A DNA stretch of 64,000 nt from the NCBI GenBank assembly GCA_963848195.1, contig CAWKCY010000007.1, positions 310,001 to 374,000 on the forward strand. The letters are read 5' to 3'. Numbering within the stretch: the first letter of the stretch is position 1; every line of letters begins with the position of its first letter. This document shows positions 9,456 to 19,259 of this stretch, one piece after another. Both the position numbers and the translations under genes were made by a program. The stretch comes from CAVQBP01 sp963848195. GTDB lineage: Bacteria > Bacteroidota > Ignavibacteria > Ignavibacteriales > Ignavibacteriaceae. The notes under the pieces were generated by a model, which worked only from the letters and a program-made list of their open reading frames with translations, did no database searches and was not told where the DNA came from.

Positions 9456-9538
9456 GTCATTCAATAGTCATTCGGTTGTCATTCAATAGTCATTCAATTG
9501 TAATTCGGTTGTCATTCGATGGCCATTCGATTGCGGTT
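9456..9538. repeat. TCATTCG/TCATTCAA short tandem array
   Basis: About ten imperfect copies of GTCATTC(G/A)(G/A)T. The same unit recurs at 19041-19147 and, as TCATTGG, at 42997-43125, 54786-54900 and 56563-56683. Confidence 0.85.
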
Positions 9539-9836
9539 GTTAGTTTATAAGAGTTGAATTGATATGAGGATTTGGCAGTTTAGGAGAAAAGATTTTAAAT
9601 GTTTTTAAGATTATTTTGATGAATTTTCAGGGGGAAGGATAGTAGTAAAAATGCAGGTTAAATACATAAGAAAAATGATAGTATTTCGATTGACAAAAAT
9701 GACAAATACTGAAAGAATTGCTTTAAATGTAAAGGGTAAGGTACATAGTATTTCTTGATATATAAAATTTTTTTATAATAAAATTATTTGTTATGTTATT
9801 GAGGCGTAATTTTAATTGAATGATATGATTAAAGAA

Positions 9837-9966
9837 GTTATGCACTAATCGATATTTGAAAGATGACATCTTTATTTTAAAATATAAAATTTTATTTAAG
9901 TTTACATTTTGATAAAAATTGAAAAATATTTTCTCTTTAAAGATGTCATCTTTACATCTGCATAAC
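9837..9966. repeat. 130-bp inverted-repeat element, GATGACATC family (copy 1)
   Basis: Ends in GTTATGCA / TGCATAAC, and inside each end lies AAAGATGACATCTTTA, itself palindromic. The interior is AT-rich. A diverged second copy is at 33365-33500. MITE-like in size and structure, with no coding capacity. Confidence 0.75.
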
Positions 9967-10043
9967 TCCAATTATTGAAACAATTCTTAAAATTATTTTG
10001 ACTGTTAAAGGGAATTTATTTTAACAGCATATCAAAGTACTTT

Positions 10044-11411
10044 ATGAAAGCTTTTTTATCAATTCTATTTCTTCTTATTCTTGCGGGAAATCAAATGACA
10101 AAAATGGATATAAAAGATAAACCTGAAAGTTTGCAATCTAACAGAGATACAATCTCAGTTGAAATGGAACGGACATTAGATCGATTATTTGAATTATGGT
10201 ATCCATTGTCGATTGATTCATCTAAAGGAGGTTTTTACAGCGACATTAATTACAAATGGGAATTGGAGGGGAAACAAAATAAAATGATCGTAACACAGGC
10301 ACGGCATGTATGGTCTTCAGCTAATGCCGCGGGTTTCAATAAGAGATTTATTCAATTAATTAAAGTTTCGGAACATGGATATCATTTCTTAAGGGATATC
10401 ATGTGGGATAAAGAGTTCGGGGGATTTTATGATATGGTTGACAGGGATGGGAATGTTATAAGGCAGGATCAAAGTATTATTAAGAATGCATACGGCAATG
10501 CTTTTGCTATTTACGGATTAGCAGCATATTATAAAGTGTCAAAAGACACCGGAGCATTAAAATTAGCCGAAGAGACTTTTAACTGGCTGGATGAGCATAG
10601 TTATGACCCGGAATTCGGCGGATATTTCCAATTTTTATCAAGAGAGGGGACACCTTTTAAGGATGGCTATCACGGGATTCCGCCAAAAGATCAAAATAGT
10701 TCTATTCATTTGCTGGAAAGTTTTACTGAGCTTTACAGTGTATGGCCAAACGATAAATTAAAAGAGAGATTATCTTCTATTTTACATATTATCAGAGATA
10801 AGCTAGTTACTAAAAAGGGATATTTAAATTTATTTTTTAAGCGGGATTTTACTCCTATTTCATATATTGATTCAAGTCCGGAAGAAAGAGAAAAAAATTA
10901 TGAACTTGATCATATTTCATTCGGTCATGATATTGAAACCGGGTATCTGCTGCTTGAAGCGTCTAAAGCTCTGGGAATTAAGAATGATACTACCACATTG
11001 AAAACATCAAAGAAGATGGTAGACCATACTTTGCTAAATGGATGGGATGAAAAGAACGGAGGGATATATGATGGAGGCTATTATTTCAAAGGAGAAGATA
11101 AAATTTCAATTATAAAAAAAACAAAAGAATGGTGGTCGCAAATTGAAGCCCTTAATTCATGTTTAATGATGTCAGACTTATTTCCAAAAGATAAAATAAA
11201 TTATTATCAAAAATTCTGTGAGCAATGGGAATATATCAAAGGATATCTTATTGATAATAAATACGGGGGCTTTTATTGGGGAGGTATTGATGAAGCTCCT
11301 GATCTTAAAACATTTGCAAAAGGAACTATCTGGAAGGGTAATTATCATACATCGAGAGGATTAATAAATTGTATTAAAGGAAATTACAAAATTACAAAAT
11401 TGCAAAATTAG
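10044..11411 (+). CDS. AGE-family sugar epimerase (N-acylglucosamine/cellobiose 2-epimerase type), probably exported
   Basis: 455 residues. A hydrophobic N-terminus (residues 1-18) looks like a signal peptide, unusual because most family members are cytoplasmic. The rest is an alpha/alpha barrel with the family pattern: RHVWSSA, YGNAFAIYGLAAYY, SIHLLESFTELY, SFGHDIETGYLLLEA, TKEWWSQIEAL and WKGNYHTSRGL. The last two contain His and Glu positions used for proton transfer at C2 in AGE enzymes. FGHDIE is especially like cellobiose/mannose 2-epimerases. It precedes a TonB receptor and a secreted beta-helix protein, so a role in handling an imported glycan is likely. Its last residues (NYKITKLQN) run into an ACAAAATT repeat. 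Confidence 0.85.
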   Translation: MKAFLSILFLLILAGNQMTKMDIKDKPESLQSNRDTISVEMERTLDRLFELWYPLSIDSSKGGFYSDINYKWELEGKQNKMIVTQARHVWSSANAAGFNKRFIQLIKVSEHGYHFLRDIMWDKEFGGFYDMVDRDGNVIRQDQSIIKNAYGNAFAIYGLAAYYKVSKDTGALKLAEETFNWLDEHSYDPEFGGYFQFLSREGTPFKDGYHGIPPKDQNSSIHLLESFTELYSVWPNDKLKERLSSILHIIRDKLVTKKGYLNLFFKRDFTPISYIDSSPEEREKNYELDHISFGHDIETGYLLLEASKALGIKNDTTTLKTSKKMVDHTLLNGWDEKNGGIYDGGYYFKGEDKISIIKKTKEWWSQIEALNSCLMMSDLFPKDKINYYQKFCEQWEYIKGYLIDNKYGGFYWGGIDEAPDLKTFAKGTIWKGNYHTSRGLINCIKGNYKITKLQN

Positions 11412-11425
11412 CAAGATTAAAAAGC
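11386..11425. repeat. ATTACAAA/ATTGCAAA repeat straddling a stop codon
   Basis: A run of AATTACAAAATTGCAA units overlaps the last codons and stop of the epimerase gene. The same unit follows stop codons at 20359, 35826 and 41935. Confidence 0.7.
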
Positions 11426-11910
11426 AATACTCGTTTAGGTTAGGTGAAAAATAAATGGATACCTAAAAAATTTTTTTTAATCTAATTTAATTAGGGAATC
11501 ATAATCATTGAAAAGAGTATATTAAAAATTATGATTATGAAAGGGAGAGAATCCCAAACTAGAAGATTATTTAAATAATGAAATTAAAATAAATAAATTT
11601 AAAAGAATCAGTACCGGAATATGTTAATTTCTGTTTTTATTATTAATATAAATTTTTATTAAAATAATAAGATTTGGTAGTATAAAGGATTGATTGTTTT
11701 GATTAAACAAATATTTATTTATTGTTTTTATGGCATTATAATTGTGTAATGCAATAATTAGCTATGCAAGTAATGAATATTAAATTAAGTTTCAAATCTT
11801 TATTGAAAAATCACTTTATAAATTTTTCTTATTTTTATTTATTGCTGTTCTTATGTTAAGAGACATAAAATCCTTGATATTAAATAGAAATAACTCTGAG
11901 GAGGAGGAGT
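11412..11910. other. AT-rich leader upstream of the TonB receptor gene
   Basis: About 500 bp with no gene, very AT-rich, ending in GAGGAGGAGGAGT just before the start codon, a strong ribosome-binding site for this genome. It probably carries the promoter of the receptor gene. No reliable -33/-7 pair could be called. Confidence 0.45.
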
Positions 11911-14901
11911 ATGTATATAAATTTATACTATAAACGGGGCTTAAATACTTCTATTTTTATTTTCATTTTATTTATAATTTTCTCTTCATTTGCATTTGCC
12001 CAAAGCGGTTCTATAACAGGCAAAATATATGATAAAGATACAAATGAACCATTATTAGGAGCAAATATAGTAATTCAAGGGACAAGTTTAGGTGCAGCAA
12101 CAGATATAGATGGGAAGTATATAATCCGAAGTGTACCTGCCGGAAAGCAGACACTGATAATTTCTTATATCGGATATAACTCTTTAACCGAAGAAATTAA
12201 TATATCGGGGAACAGATTATTAGAGCAGGATTTTTATCTTACGGCAAAAGCAATAGAAGGTCAGACAGTTACAATAACAGCACAGGCTGAAGGTCAGCTT
12301 TCAGCAATTAACCAGCAGCTTCAATCGAATACAATTGAAAATGTTGTATCTAAAGCGAGAATAAAAGAATTACCGGATGTGAATGCAGCCGAGTCAATTG
12401 GGCGTTTACCGGGTGTTTCTATTCAAAGATCGGGAGGGGAGGCGACAAAAGTAGAAATCAGGGGATTAAATCCTAAATACAGTCTTGTCACAGTAAATGG
12501 AGTAACAATACCGGGAACCGGATCGACAGATAGAAGTGTTGATCTTTCATTAGTATCATCCAATATGCTTGATGGAATAGTACTAAAAAAAGTTATTACA
12601 CCGGATATGGATGCAGATGTTCTAGGCGGCACGATTGATTTAAGATTAAGAGAAGCACCAAATAACTTACAGATTGATGTAACGGCACAGGGGGGTTACA
12701 ATTCACTTCAGAAGTATTATCACAATTACAATTTCAACGGGAGTCTAAGCAACCGGTTTTTTGGAGATCGTTTGGGAGTAATTTTGAACCTTAATACTGA
12801 TAATTACAATCGAAGTGCAGATAAATTACAAGCAAACTGGACAGGAATGGGGAGCAGCGGCGGTGTTAGCGAGCTTGTTAATCAAGAACTTTTATTGAGA
12901 GAAGAACAGGTAAACAGAAAAAGGACCGGCGCGAGTGTTTTACTTGATTATTTAATACCGAATGGAAAAATAACAGCCAATGGATTTTTCAATCAATTAA
13001 ACTGGAGCGGTTTATATCATATAAACGATATGTGGACACCGCTAGCTGCATACAGCACGAACCGGCATTTTTATCAGCTTGAACAAACAGGCGGGTTTAC
13101 AAAAATTTACACAAGTGCATTGGGTATGCATCAGGATTTCAACTGGATTCGTTATGATTTTACAGTATCGAAATCGGGTACATTCAGTAATACACCTAAT
13201 GACCGGGTTTGGCAATTTGACCAGGAAGCGGGAGCATTCTCTAAAAATGCAATAACTTCAACTACGCCATTAACTATGTTTCCTATAATAGCAACAGTAG
13301 ATACGAACCAAACACAATTAGCAAATGTATACATATATAGTACAAGAATAATGGAGAATAATTCATCGGCTCAATTTAATGTGCAAATGCCATTTAAGTG
13401 GGGAGATCAATTAGACGGATATTTTAAAGCCGGAGGCAAGTTCCGCTGGCTGAGCCGTTCAAACAATCAGAACCAGATTGGTGAGAATGGATTGAATTAC
13501 GGAAACGGCGGAGGACCAAATAATATATTAACAGTAATTGATAATGCTCATCCGGAATGGGGTATTGATTCACTTGTTAGGCAGGTCGGGGGATTACCCA
13601 TTACTCCATTTTTAGTTAACTATTCACGTTCAAACTTTTTAGGGGGAGATTTTCCGGTTGTATTTACACTTGATCAAACCAAGATGAATCAAATTACGGA
13701 TGTATTAAAAACTACAGAGGCTAACCGGACCTGGCTTAATTATTCGATTGGTTCATTAGGACAGGACTACAGCGGATCGGAAAATTATCAAGCTGCCTAT
13801 TTAATGGGAGAATTTCATATAACAAAATATTTTACATTAATTCCCGGAGTTAGATGGGAAGGTGAGCACACATCATATAATGGACAGAGTTATAGGCAGA
13901 ATACTGTCAGCAACCAGGAATCGGCGCCATTAGATTTTAAACTTTTGACTACGGATAGGAATAATTCATTCTTGCTTCCTATGGTTAATTTGATTGCTCA
14001 ACCTCTGGATTGGCTTCAGATCAAACTTGGAAGGACAGAAAGTTTAGCTCATCCGGATTTTATTGAATATGCTCCAATTTCCAATGTTTCAGCGGATCAA
14101 TCGACAATAAATGCAGTGAATTCCCAGCTTAAAACTTCTCATTCGACCAATTATGATGCAGCGGTTTCATTTTTCAATAATGATATAGGATTATTTTCAG
14201 TTAGCAGCTTTTATAAAAATATTAAAGATTTGATATTTTACGCGAATTACAAATTGCAGCCCGGATTAACTCCGCCGGCAGAGCTTAACATACCGGCATC
14301 ATGGTATTCGCAGGGCACTCCCCAGGTTAATACATATATGAATAATCCTAACCCGTCAAAATATTATGGAATTGAGTTTGAATGGCAGACACATTTCTGG
14401 TATTTGCCATCGGTATTGCAGGGTTTGGTATTAAATATTAATTATACCCATATATATTCGGAGATGTTTTTGTCATACGACAGTGTTTTAACAATTATTA
14501 CAGGCAGACCTCCAAGACAAAGTTTTTCATATGAATATGTTCCTAGAAAAATTAAAACGCGTATGCCTGATCAGCCGGCTAATATTGTAAATGTAACATT
14601 AGGTTATGATTTAGGAGGATTTTCAGCAAGGTTATCGTATTTATATCAGGAATATAAATTAACGGGTATCGGTTATGCAGGCTTTTATCCATCATCCGTA
14701 TATACGCCAATTACAGGTCCATATGAAAGATGGGATTTATCCGTTCAGCAGAAGATCAGTTCAAACATTCAATTATTTGTAAATTTGAATAATATAAATG
14801 CAAGACCGGATAAGAATTATTTAGGATCTGCATTAAGTAATCCTTCATATTTTGAATATTATGGATTTACAATGGATCTGGGAATGAGGTTAAATTTATA
14901 A
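11911..14901 (+). CDS. TonB-dependent receptor with carboxypeptidase-regulatory-like N-terminal domain
   Basis: 996 residues, outer membrane. Signal peptide to FAFAQ (residue 30). Residues about 34-115 form a carboxypeptidase-regulatory-like domain (GSITGKIYDKDTNEPLLGANI), as in SusC-type receptors. Residues about 140-235 are the plug (IKELPDVNAAESIGRLPGVS, VEIRGLNPKYSLVTVNG). The rest is a beta barrel with many aromatic-flanked strands, ending FTMDLGMRLNL. It takes up a ligand using TonB energy. The next gene is a secreted beta-helix protein; no SusD partner is present, so this is not a classic SusCD pair. The plug resembles the TonB subgroup with PDVNAAE motifs often linked to glycans. Start chosen at ATG with GAGGAGGAG upstream. 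Confidence 0.93.
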   Translation: MYINLYYKRGLNTSIFIFILFIIFSSFAFAQSGSITGKIYDKDTNEPLLGANIVIQGTSLGAATDIDGKYIIRSVPAGKQTLIISYIGYNSLTEEINISGNRLLEQDFYLTAKAIEGQTVTITAQAEGQLSAINQQLQSNTIENVVSKARIKELPDVNAAESIGRLPGVSIQRSGGEATKVEIRGLNPKYSLVTVNGVTIPGTGSTDRSVDLSLVSSNMLDGIVLKKVITPDMDADVLGGTIDLRLREAPNNLQIDVTAQGGYNSLQKYYHNYNFNGSLSNRFFGDRLGVILNLNTDNYNRSADKLQANWTGMGSSGGVSELVNQELLLREEQVNRKRTGASVLLDYLIPNGKITANGFFNQLNWSGLYHINDMWTPLAAYSTNRHFYQLEQTGGFTKIYTSALGMHQDFNWIRYDFTVSKSGTFSNTPNDRVWQFDQEAGAFSKNAITSTTPLTMFPIIATVDTNQTQLANVYIYSTRIMENNSSAQFNVQMPFKWGDQLDGYFKAGGKFRWLSRSNNQNQIGENGLNYGNGGGPNNILTVIDNAHPEWGIDSLVRQVGGLPITPFLVNYSRSNFLGGDFPVVFTLDQTKMNQITDVLKTTEANRTWLNYSIGSLGQDYSGSENYQAAYLMGEFHITKYFTLIPGVRWEGEHTSYNGQSYRQNTVSNQESAPLDFKLLTTDRNNSFLLPMVNLIAQPLDWLQIKLGRTESLAHPDFIEYAPISNVSADQSTINAVNSQLKTSHSTNYDAAVSFFNNDIGLFSVSSFYKNIKDLIFYANYKLQPGLTPPAELNIPASWYSQGTPQVNTYMNNPNPSKYYGIEFEWQTHFWYLPSVLQGLVLNINYTHIYSEMFLSYDSVLTIITGRPPRQSFSYEYVPRKIKTRMPDQPANIVNVTLGYDLGGFSARLSYLYQEYKLTGIGYAGFYPSSVYTPITGPYERWDLSVQQKISSNIQLFVNLNNINARPDKNYLGSALSNPSYFEYYGFTMDLGMRLNL

Positions 14902-14996
14902 TTGGAAAAAGATTATTTTATAAGGAAGATAATTTCAGGTTGCAATATAAATGTAACAAATAAAAAATGTACTAACTAATTAATAGGAGGATTAGT

Positions 14997-17570
14997 ATGA
15001 AGCTTAAGTACATGTTTACTATCACAATGTTCGCAGCGGTAATGATGTTTATATGGATGCCGCAAATAAGAGCCCAGATAGATGGGCATAATTATACGGT
15101 TCAATGGGATGACGGAACCGGAAACGTCAAAGTTAATGCACTATATGATGCTGTAACGGGTGATACTGCTGCTGATGGAAGCAGAGCTGATATGGATCGT
15201 GTTTATATTCTTCTAAAAGGAGGAGTATATTGGAATACGGAGCATTTTCAAAATGACGGATACGCATTAAGATTTGTAGGTCAAACACCTGATCCTAATG
15301 ATGTATTTGGCAACCCCCCAACTCTGCAAATGGTTGCAAGGGATGATGGTACGGTGGATGGGCATATATTATCAGGCTATGGTGATGTATATATGAAAAA
15401 TTTATATATCATTGCTTCAGATCAAAATGGTGTCCAAACATATTATCAACCAATGGAATTCGACGGGGACAATCTTCACTGTGTATTTGACAGTGTAATT
15501 TTCGAACGTTCGAATTTTGCAATTACAGCGTGGACAAGCAAGGGCTGCGACATATATTTTAGAAATTGCAAATGGGTAAACCTGGTTGAAAAACCTATTA
15601 CTCAGCAATGGACAGGCCGTGCAATTTCCTGCTGGTCAGATGTAGATACACTTGTAATTGAAAATTGTACATTTGAAAATATCGGTTGTTTTGTAGTTCA
15701 GGTGGAAGGCGGTTCTGCAAAGTATTTCCGATTTGTTCACAATACAATGATAAATGTAGGGCGTCAACCTATACTTGGCAACTGGTGGCAAACGGCTCAT
15801 ATTGCAAATAACCTGTTTATAAATTCGTTTTTTGATGGAGAAGGATATGCTGATTATAATCCTGTCGGCAATCCAAACAGAAACCAATATACCTCAGGAT
15901 TATTTGGATTAGGAACATTGCCTTCAAAATATGGAACTGAACCCGGGCGAAGAATTGTTTTTGCTAATTCTGCTGCATTCCTTGCTCAAACATTTAAGAC
16001 AGCATGGGATGATACAGTAAGGATCCAGGACTATACTAATGATACAACAGACGCTTTCTTCAGATTATATAGTCCGGCAAAAGGCGGTCAAATGGTAATA
16101 AAGGATACTATGTGGCTTTCTTCAATGCCAAGCTTTACAAAATTTGATACAAGTAATTATCAAACGATGATTCAATTTATCAAAGATATAAGAGCAGGTG
16201 TTACACCGGCACCGATATGGATGCAGGATCTTCAGGTAGAAAACGGAGATACATTATGGACAGCGCCTCAGTGGCCTTTAGCCCAGAATTTTACATATTC
16301 CGATGCTAATTTAATGACAGCAGGAACAGACCAGCTTCCGCTTGGAGACTTGAACTGGTTCCCGGATAAACTCACAGATTGGAATATGAATAAAACTCAA
16401 TATATCAAACAAATTGATGATTTAGCTGGAGCTAAAATTGTCCAGGTTCCTGTAGGAACGGGAGAAGCTGAAGATGGAACACTAAGCGGTGATGCATCTG
16501 TAGTAAATGTACAGGGATTTGTTTTCTATAGATTTGAGTCTTCCGGAGATATATTATGGACATTTGATCTCCCTGCAGCAGTGCCAAATAGTAAGCTTGT
16601 AGTTTATACTAACTTGACAGGTTCAAATCCAAGAGGTGAAAATATCGTACTAAATGGAGTAAACCTCACCAATAATACCGGTTATGGAGAATATCATTAT
16701 ACATCTCCGCCGCTTATATTAGACGGTTGGGATTCTTTGGCTATAGTAAAAGACAGTTTGCAAAATGGTGATGCTGCCACACTTGCAGCACAGCAGGCAG
16801 CATTGGATTTGCCATCCGGTACGAACACAATAGAAATGAAAAAGTCATGGGGATATCAGAATTTCAGCGGAGTAAATATTTATGATGCATCAGGAAACCT
16901 AATGAAAGAATTGAGAATACCGGATGCTGTATTAGACGGTGGTATCTTAACGGTTCAGGGTGCTGTATGGGCTCCAAGTGCTTTAAAATCAGTTAATATG
17001 GGAACAAACGGAACCGATGTTCTGAGTTTAGCAACACCCAATGATGCTAGCTATAGATTTAGAATATTTTACCAGAATATAAATGGTGATCAGCCATTAA
17101 GTATTTCTGAAGGTTCGACCAAATTATTGGACATAACACTTCCCGGAAATACTGACTCAACAGGGCTAGATATTCTATCAAATAAAGTTACATTAACCGG
17201 CGGAACTCATTCAATTACCTTCACCGGCGGGAACTTTAATTTTGACTATGTTCAATTGATTAAAGATTCTGTTGTTGCAGGAGTTGTTGATCGCAATGTT
17301 CAGCCGATTAGTTTTTCATTATCCCAGAACTATCCGAATCCTTTCAACCCGACTACAAATATCAACTTCTCAGTTGCGAAAGCTTCGAATGTTAAGTTGA
17401 TTATTTATAATATACTGGGACAACAGGTAGCTACACTTATTAATAATTATATGAATGCCGGAACTTATACATATCAATTCAATGCAGCTAATTTAGCTTC
17501 AGGAGTATATCTATACAGTCTTGAGGCTGGCAGTTTCAGAATGAACAAGAAGATGATACTTCTCAAGTAA
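14997..17570 (+). CDS. Secreted parallel beta-helix protein with carbohydrate-binding-like modules and T9SS sorting domain
   Basis: 857 residues. Signal peptide to about residue 26 (PQIRAQ). Residues about 90-290 show right-handed beta-helix-like repeats (VFDSVIFERSNFAI, IENCTFENIGC, HIANNLFINSFF), as in pectate-lyase folds. Two later segments starting GEAEDGTLSGDA and near APSALKSV resemble CBM6/35-like sugar-binding modules. The last 85 residues are a type A T9SS sorting domain: SLSQNYPNPFNPTTNINF, VKLIIYNILGQ, YTYQFNAANLASGVYLYSL and a closing KMILLK. It probably sits on the cell surface or is released and acts on or binds a polysaccharide; the catalytic activity is not established. It has a good ribosome-binding site (TAGGAGG) and likely shares an operon with the receptor gene 95 bp upstream. 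Confidence 0.87.
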   Translation: MKLKYMFTITMFAAVMMFIWMPQIRAQIDGHNYTVQWDDGTGNVKVNALYDAVTGDTAADGSRADMDRVYILLKGGVYWNTEHFQNDGYALRFVGQTPDPNDVFGNPPTLQMVARDDGTVDGHILSGYGDVYMKNLYIIASDQNGVQTYYQPMEFDGDNLHCVFDSVIFERSNFAITAWTSKGCDIYFRNCKWVNLVEKPITQQWTGRAISCWSDVDTLVIENCTFENIGCFVVQVEGGSAKYFRFVHNTMINVGRQPILGNWWQTAHIANNLFINSFFDGEGYADYNPVGNPNRNQYTSGLFGLGTLPSKYGTEPGRRIVFANSAAFLAQTFKTAWDDTVRIQDYTNDTTDAFFRLYSPAKGGQMVIKDTMWLSSMPSFTKFDTSNYQTMIQFIKDIRAGVTPAPIWMQDLQVENGDTLWTAPQWPLAQNFTYSDANLMTAGTDQLPLGDLNWFPDKLTDWNMNKTQYIKQIDDLAGAKIVQVPVGTGEAEDGTLSGDASVVNVQGFVFYRFESSGDILWTFDLPAAVPNSKLVVYTNLTGSNPRGENIVLNGVNLTNNTGYGEYHYTSPPLILDGWDSLAIVKDSLQNGDAATLAAQQAALDLPSGTNTIEMKKSWGYQNFSGVNIYDASGNLMKELRIPDAVLDGGILTVQGAVWAPSALKSVNMGTNGTDVLSLATPNDASYRFRIFYQNINGDQPLSISEGSTKLLDITLPGNTDSTGLDILSNKVTLTGGTHSITFTGGNFNFDYVQLIKDSVVAGVVDRNVQPISFSLSQNYPNPFNPTTNINFSVAKASNVKLIIYNILGQQVATLINNYMNAGTYTYQFNAANLASGVYLYSLEAGSFRMNKKMILLK

Positions 17571-17612
17571 ATTTGGATTGTTTGGTATAACCGGTTTTCT
17601 GTTTTGGTATAA

Positions 17613-17640
17613 GGCAGTCACTAGGTGGCTGCCTTTTTTA
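17613..17640 (+). terminator. Rho-independent terminator after the receptor/beta-helix operon
   Basis: Stem GGCAGTCAC / GTGGCTGCC with a TAG loop, followed by TTTTTTATTTTTATT. It lies 43 bp after the stop codon of the beta-helix gene. Confidence 0.88.
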
Positions 17641-17932
17641 TTTTTATTAAGGGGGATTTGTGGCCACAAAGTCTCTAAGGCACAAAGTTACACAAAGTCT
17701 TTTTTGTTTTTATTATTTTACAATTTATAAACAGATGTTGGATTTAGGGGTTGTGTGAAAATATAGAAAAAGCTTTGTGAGAGGGCTTTATTTTCTTCTT
17801 AAACCAATGGATAAATCCATTGGTTAATGATATTCACACGGGCTTTAAAGAGAATTTTAAGTTCATTATAACTAATTTTGAACTTAAAATTTCAAATATT
17901 ACTTAACAAGGATAGATTGGATAATCAACATT
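17641..17932. other. Intergenic spacer with hairpin repeat
   Basis: No gene. CCAATGG-ATAAAT-CCATTGG at 17803-17824, flanked by GGGCTTTATTTTC and TTAATGATATTCACAC, repeats the block seen at 7010-7070. Confidence 0.6.
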
Positions 17933-19063
17933 ATGAAGAAAATTATAATATTCGGCGGGGGCATGATTGGGAGTGCAATTGCATTTGATTTATCCAAAGA
18001 TTATGATGTTACGGTGGTTGATATTGATAAAGTTAGGTTAAGCAAGCTTTCAAAAAAATATCCGGTAAAAATAATTGAAGAAGATATTTCAAAGAAGGGG
18101 AATATAAATAAAATCATTAAAGACTTTGATCTTGCAGTTTCGGCTGTTCCGGGTTATATGGGATACGAAACGTTAAAACAGATAATAGAAGCAGGGAAGA
18201 AAGTAGTTGATATATCTTTTTTTGATGAAGATCCTTTTAGTCTAGATGATTTAGCAAAACAAAAAAATGTAACCGCAGTAGTTGATTGCGGTGTTGCACC
18301 GGGATTAAGCAATATTATACTTGGATATCATAGTACAAAAATGAAAATTGAAAATTTCGAATGTCAGGTGGGAGGGCTTCCTTTTAAAAGGGTTTTGCCA
18401 TATGAATATAAGGCTCCTTTTTCTCCTATAGATGTAATAGAAGAGTATACGCGTCCCGCAAGGATTATTGAAAATGGAAAGATAGTTGTAAAGCCGGCAT
18501 TATCGGATACTGAATATATAAATATTGATGAGGCAGGTACATTAGAAGCATTTAATACTGACGGACTAAGGACTTTAATTAAAATGGATATTCCTAATAT
18601 GAAGGAAAAAACGCTTCGATATCCGGGACATGTGGAACGTATTAAATTTCTAAAAGAGAGCGGATTTTTTAATAAGGATTATATTGATTTAAACGGGGTA
18701 AAGGTAAAACCTGTTGATCTAAGTGCAAAGTTGTTATTCCCGTTATGGCATCTTAATGAAGATGAGAAAGAATTTACCGTTCTGCAAATTTTAATAAAGG
18801 GAAAAGAAGGAAAACGTGAAAAAGAATACAGATATAGTTTATTCGACCGGTTTGATGAAGAAACGAAAATTACATCAATGGCTAGAACGACCGGGTTTAC
18901 ATGTACGTCAGTATCCAGGTTAGTGGTTGATGACTTGTATGATAAAAAAGGGATTTCTGCACCGGAATATATAGGTGCGGATGAAAAATGTTATCATAGT
19001 ATTATTGATGATTTGGGTAATAGGGGGGTTGAAATACATTGTCATTCGGTGGTCATTCGGTAG
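17933..19063 (+). CDS. Saccharopine dehydrogenase-family oxidoreductase
   Basis: 376 residues. An N-terminal Rossmann fold carries the dinucleotide motif IIIFGGGMIGSAIA (residues 4-17) and a second-strand acid in VTVVDID. The middle has DCGVAPGLSNIILGY and a GGLPFKR segment typical of saccharopine dehydrogenase-like and lysine 6-dehydrogenase-like enzymes; the C-terminal part has SMARTTGFTCTSVSR. It probably reduces or oxidises an amino-acid adduct in lysine or related metabolism; the substrate is not determined. The last residues, HCHSVVIR, are encoded by the TCATTCGGTGG repeat that follows, so the natural C-terminus seems to have been replaced. It is a single gene with no evident operon partner. 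Confidence 0.9.
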   Translation: MKKIIIFGGGMIGSAIAFDLSKDYDVTVVDIDKVRLSKLSKKYPVKIIEEDISKKGNINKIIKDFDLAVSAVPGYMGYETLKQIIEAGKKVVDISFFDEDPFSLDDLAKQKNVTAVVDCGVAPGLSNIILGYHSTKMKIENFECQVGGLPFKRVLPYEYKAPFSPIDVIEEYTRPARIIENGKIVVKPALSDTEYINIDEAGTLEAFNTDGLRTLIKMDIPNMKEKTLRYPGHVERIKFLKESGFFNKDYIDLNGVKVKPVDLSAKLLFPLWHLNEDEKEFTVLQILIKGKEGKREKEYRYSLFDRFDEETKITSMARTTGFTCTSVSRLVVDDLYDKKGISAPEYIGADEKCYHSIIDDLGNRGVEIHCHSVVIR

Positions 19064-19147
19064 TTATTCGATGGTCATTCGGTGGTCATTCGGTTGTCAT
19101 TCAATGGTCATTCGGTTGTCATTCAATGGTTATTCGGTGGTTATTCG
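19041..19147. repeat. TCATTCGGTGG short tandem array overlapping a gene end
   Basis: About nine copies of (G)TCATTC(G/A)(G/A)TGG-like units. The first two encode the last residues and stop codon of the saccharopine dehydrogenase-like gene. Confidence 0.87.
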
Positions 19148-19259
19148 TAATATAAGGCCCAGGAGGTTAGGGGGAATTTAATTTTTTTGTTGGAATTTTA
19201 GTTACATTGTTTAAAATTTTGAGTAATTTTGAATAGTTATTAATTTGTATTTAGGGGAA

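Larger units (their letters stand above)
9239..10043. other. Repeat-filled intergenic region
   Basis: About 800 bp with no gene. It holds the CATTCRRT heptad-like array (9456-9538) and a 130-bp element with inverted ends (9837-9966). The remainder is AT-rich and would contain the divergent promoters of the Crp-type gene and of the epimerase gene; no confident promoter match was found. Confidence 0.6.

Noticed and set aside
9723..9971. 82-residue minus-strand frame with CKDDIF and KMSSFKYR
   Set aside because: It spans the 130-bp GATGACATC element; the peptide parts come from its inverted ends and recur in the same way at 33432-33641.
18975..19181. 68-residue frame with VIRWSFG repeats after the saccharopine-type gene
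   Set aside because: Translation of the TCATTCGGTGG array in another frame.
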